Assembly (NCBI GenBank): GCA_963843835.1
Contig: CAWJMD010000001.1
Location: 496,001-560,000 of the forward strand
Direction of reading: 5' to 3'
Source of the DNA: CAWJMD01 sp963843835
GTDB taxonomy: Bacteria; Actinomycetota; Actinomycetes; Actinomycetales; CAWJMD01
Length of the DNA stretch: 64,000 nt
Program-made: the position numbers and the translations under genes
Notes under the pieces: generated by a model
The model's database searches: none
Told to the model about the DNA's origin: nothing
The model's input: only the letters and a program-made list of their open reading frames with translations
Part shown: piece by piece, positions 62,118 to 64,000 of the stretch
Position numbering within the stretch: the stretch's first letter is position 1
Layout of the letters: each line of letters begins with the position of its first letter

Positions 62118-62815
62118 TGGCCCTCGACCCGCAGGTGCGCGAGCGGCTGGTCGCCGACGCGCAGACGATCATCGCCCGCTACCCCGAGCCCCGCTCGGCC
62201 CTGCTGCCGATGCTGCACCTCGTGCAGTCGGAGGAGGGCTACGTCAGCCCGGACGGAATCACGCTGTGCGCCGAGCTGCTCGGGCTGACCGCCGCAGAGG
62301 TGTCGGCGGTCGCGACGTTCTACACGCAGTACAAGCGGCGGCCCAACGGTGAGTACACGGTCGGGGTCTGCATCAACACGCTGTGCGCGGTGATGGGCGG
62401 CGACGAGATCTACCGCTCCCTGTCCGACCACCTCGAGGTCGAGCACGACGAGACGACCGAGGACGGCAGGATCACCCTCGAGCGCATCGAGTGCAACGCG
62501 GCGTGCGACTACGCGCCGGTGATGATGGTGAACTGGGAGTTCTTCGACAACCAGACGCCGTCGTCGGCCCGGGAGGTCGTCGACGCACTCTCCGCGGGAC
62601 GTGACGTCACCCCCACCCGGGGCGCGGCCAGGGTCTGCACGTTCAAGGAGACCTCGCGCGTGCTGGCAGGCTTCAACGACGGTCGTGCGGACGAGGGCGT
62701 GGGCGCAGGGCCCGCGAGCCTCGAGGGTGTGCGTCTGGCACGTGAGAAGCGCTGGTCCGCACCGGGTCGCGAGCCGCTGGGGCCGCGTCACTCCTCGGGG
62801 ACGGATGAGAGCTGA
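62117..62815 (+). CDS. nuoE: NADH-quinone oxidoreductase subunit E
   Basis: Carries the N1a [2Fe-2S] cluster. 232 residues. The thioredoxin-like domain supplies CINTLC (C-x4-C) and CNAAC (C-x3-C) ligands. A C-terminal tail of about 60 residues (VCTFKETSRVLAGFNDG on to GPRHSSGTDES) extends past the E. coli length, as is usual in actinobacteria. It starts and ends in TGATG overlaps with nuoD and nuoF. Confidence 0.94.
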   Translation: MALDPQVRERLVADAQTIIARYPEPRSALLPMLHLVQSEEGYVSPDGITLCAELLGLTAAEVSAVATFYTQYKRRPNGEYTVGVCINTLCAVMGGDEIYRSLSDHLEVEHDETTEDGRITLERIECNAACDYAPVMMVNWEFFDNQTPSSAREVVDALSAGRDVTPTRGAARVCTFKETSRVLAGFNDGRADEGVGAGPASLEGVRLAREKRWSAPGREPLGPRHSSGTDES

Positions 62816-64000
62816 TGACCACGCTGACACCGATCCTGACGGACATCTGGGACGCGGACCGACCCTGGACGCTCGAGACTTACGCCTCGCGGGGCGGGTA
62901 CGACGGACTTCGTCAGGCCCTGGGGCGCACCCCCGAGGACATCATCACCGCGGTCAAGGACTCGGGCCTGCGCGGGCGCGGCGGGGCAGGCTTCCCGACC
63001 GGCATGAAGTGGGGCTTCCTGCCGAAGCCTGACGGCGGTCCCCGCTACCTCGTGGTGAACGCGGACGAGTCCGAGCCGGGCACCTGCAAGGACACGCCCC
63101 TCATGCTCGCCAACCCCCACGTGCTGGTGGAGGGGGTGGCGATCACGTCGTACGCGATCGGGTGCCACCACGCCTTCATCTACCTGCGTGGTGAGCTCGT
63201 CCACGTGTACCGGCGGCTGCTCAAGGCGGTCGACGACGCCTACGCCGCGGGGCACCTCGGCACGAACGTCCACGGGTCCGGGTTCGACCTCGACGTCACC
63301 GTGCACGCCGGCGCCGGCGCGTACATCTGCGGTGAGGAGACGGCGCTGCTCGACTCGCTCGAGGGCCGTCGCGGGCAGCCTCGCCTCAAGCCGCCGTTCC
63401 CGGCGGTCGCCGGGCTGTACGCGCGCCCGACCGTCGTGAACAACGTCGAGTCGATCGCGTCGGTCCCGTCGATCATCACCGAGGGCGACGAGTGGTTCTC
63501 GTCGATGGGCACGCCCAAGTCGACCGGCTACGGGCTGTTCTCGCTGTCGGGCCACGTGACGCGGCCGGGGCAGTACGAGGCCCCGCTGGGCATCACGCTG
63601 CGCGAGCTGCTCGACATGGCCGGTGGCGTGCGTGAGGGACACGAGCTGAAGTTCTGGACCCCGGGCGGCTCCTCGACCCCGATCTTCACGGCCGAGCACC
63701 TCGACGTCCCCCTCGACTTCGAGTCGGTCGGCAGCGCGGGCTCGATGCTCGGTACCCGGGCGCTGCAGATCTTCGACGAGACGACGTCGGTCGTGCGAGC
63801 GGTGCTGCGCTGGACCGAGTTCTACGCCCACGAGTCCTGCGGCAAGTGCACCCCGTGCCGTGAGGGCACCTACTGGATGAAGCAGGTCCTCCGCCGCATC
63901 GAGGCGGGCAAGGGGACGGCCGAGGACATCGACACGCTCCTCGACACCTGCGACAACATCCTCGGGCGCTCGTTCTGCGCCCTCGGCGACGGGGCGACGA
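62815..64000 (+). CDS. nuoF: NADH-quinone oxidoreductase subunit F (3' end outside window)
   Basis: Binds NADH, FMN and the N3 [4Fe-4S] cluster. 395 residues are visible, all in one frame. GLRGRGGAGFPTGMKWGFLP is the FMN/NADH loop, NADESEPGTCKD is conserved, and AGAYICGEETALLDSLEG follows. The cluster ligands are SCGKCTPCREGTYW plus the Cys in RSFCALGDGA. ATG 62815 overlaps the nuoE stop. Roughly 40 residues should lie beyond the edge. Confidence 0.94.
   Translation, partial: MTTLTPILTDIWDADRPWTLETYASRGGYDGLRQALGRTPEDIITAVKDSGLRGRGGAGFPTGMKWGFLPKPDGGPRYLVVNADESEPGTCKDTPLMLANPHVLVEGVAITSYAIGCHHAFIYLRGELVHVYRRLLKAVDDAYAAGHLGTNVHGSGFDLDVTVHAGAGAYICGEETALLDSLEGRRGQPRLKPPFPAVAGLYARPTVVNNVESIASVPSIITEGDEWFSSMGTPKSTGYGLFSLSGHVTRPGQYEAPLGITLRELLDMAGGVREGHELKFWTPGGSSTPIFTAEHLDVPLDFESVGSAGSMLGTRALQIFDETTSVVRAVLRWTEFYAHESCGKCTPCREGTYWMKQVLRRIEAGKGTAEDIDTLLDTCDNILGRSFCALGDGAT

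Overview
The window is high-GC actinobacterial core chromosome. There is no phage, plasmid, CRISPR array, insertion sequence or visible RNA gene. Actinobacterial markers include Lsr2, ClpC, DisA, a BldN-type sigma factor with a putative anti-sigma partner, the 32-residue ribosomal protein bS22, an F420-type nitroreductase, Rex-hemA-hemC-hemD, menaquinone genes including MenJ, and frequent GTG starts. Gene order and lineage-typical families (DUF305, LVIVD, DUF4229, DUF5667) suggest Propionibacteriales, perhaps Nocardioidaceae; this is inference.

Layout. 1-14.4 kb: the 3' end of lysS, a small membrane protein, lsr2, an FhuF-like protein, clpC, a DUF305 lipoprotein, a secreted LVIVD protein, an SDR/EamA pair, an ArgA-type acetyltransferase, mutY, disA and radA. 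14.5-26.4 kb: a block matching the Mycobacterium Rv0495c-Rv0502 neighbourhood (Cys-rich protein, ppx, TIM-barrel protein, proC, excisionase-type HTH protein, bS22, epimerase, acyltransferase), interrupted by proline dehydrogenase, a TrkH/TrkA potassium system and an AcuC-like deacetylase. 26.4-29.1 kb: bldN, its putative anti-sigma gene and a glutaredoxin. 29.2-38.1 kb: rex-hemA-hemC-hemD-hemB, an F420-nitroreductase/yceI pair and marR-hemL. 38.2-43 kb: cytochrome c maturation (resA-ccdA-resB-ccsB). 43-58.8 kb: menaquinone genes (menA, menE, menB, menC, menD, menF, menG, menJ), interrupted at 47.2-49.6 kb by a small decaying accessory island. 58.9-64 kb: nuoABCDEF of complex I, running off the edge.

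How it fits together. From 29 kb onward most genes build an aerobic respiratory chain: heme, cytochrome c assembly, menaquinone and NADH dehydrogenase. Rex, an NADH/NAD+ sensor, is encoded at the head of this region. A good Rex operator lies before rex, and a near-perfect one lies before menJ, just upstream of nuo. The redox sensor may therefore control both ends of the region.

Points to watch. Four conserved genes (clpC, rex, nuoB, nuoD) each carry one extra G that breaks the frame; assembly error is the simplest explanation. An ECF42-type sigma factor and its DGPF partner have collapsed into one chimeric pseudogene. At least sixteen genes have a TANNNT hexamer ending 6-8 bases before the start codon, which suggests leaderless transcripts; this supports two small genes, a 54-residue membrane protein after lysS and a 31-residue ORF coupled to radA. 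A separate 37-residue gene near 43.6 kb has its own promoter, ribosome binding site and terminator. I see no clearly new multi-gene system. The best candidates for new biology are these small genes and the regulatory sites.
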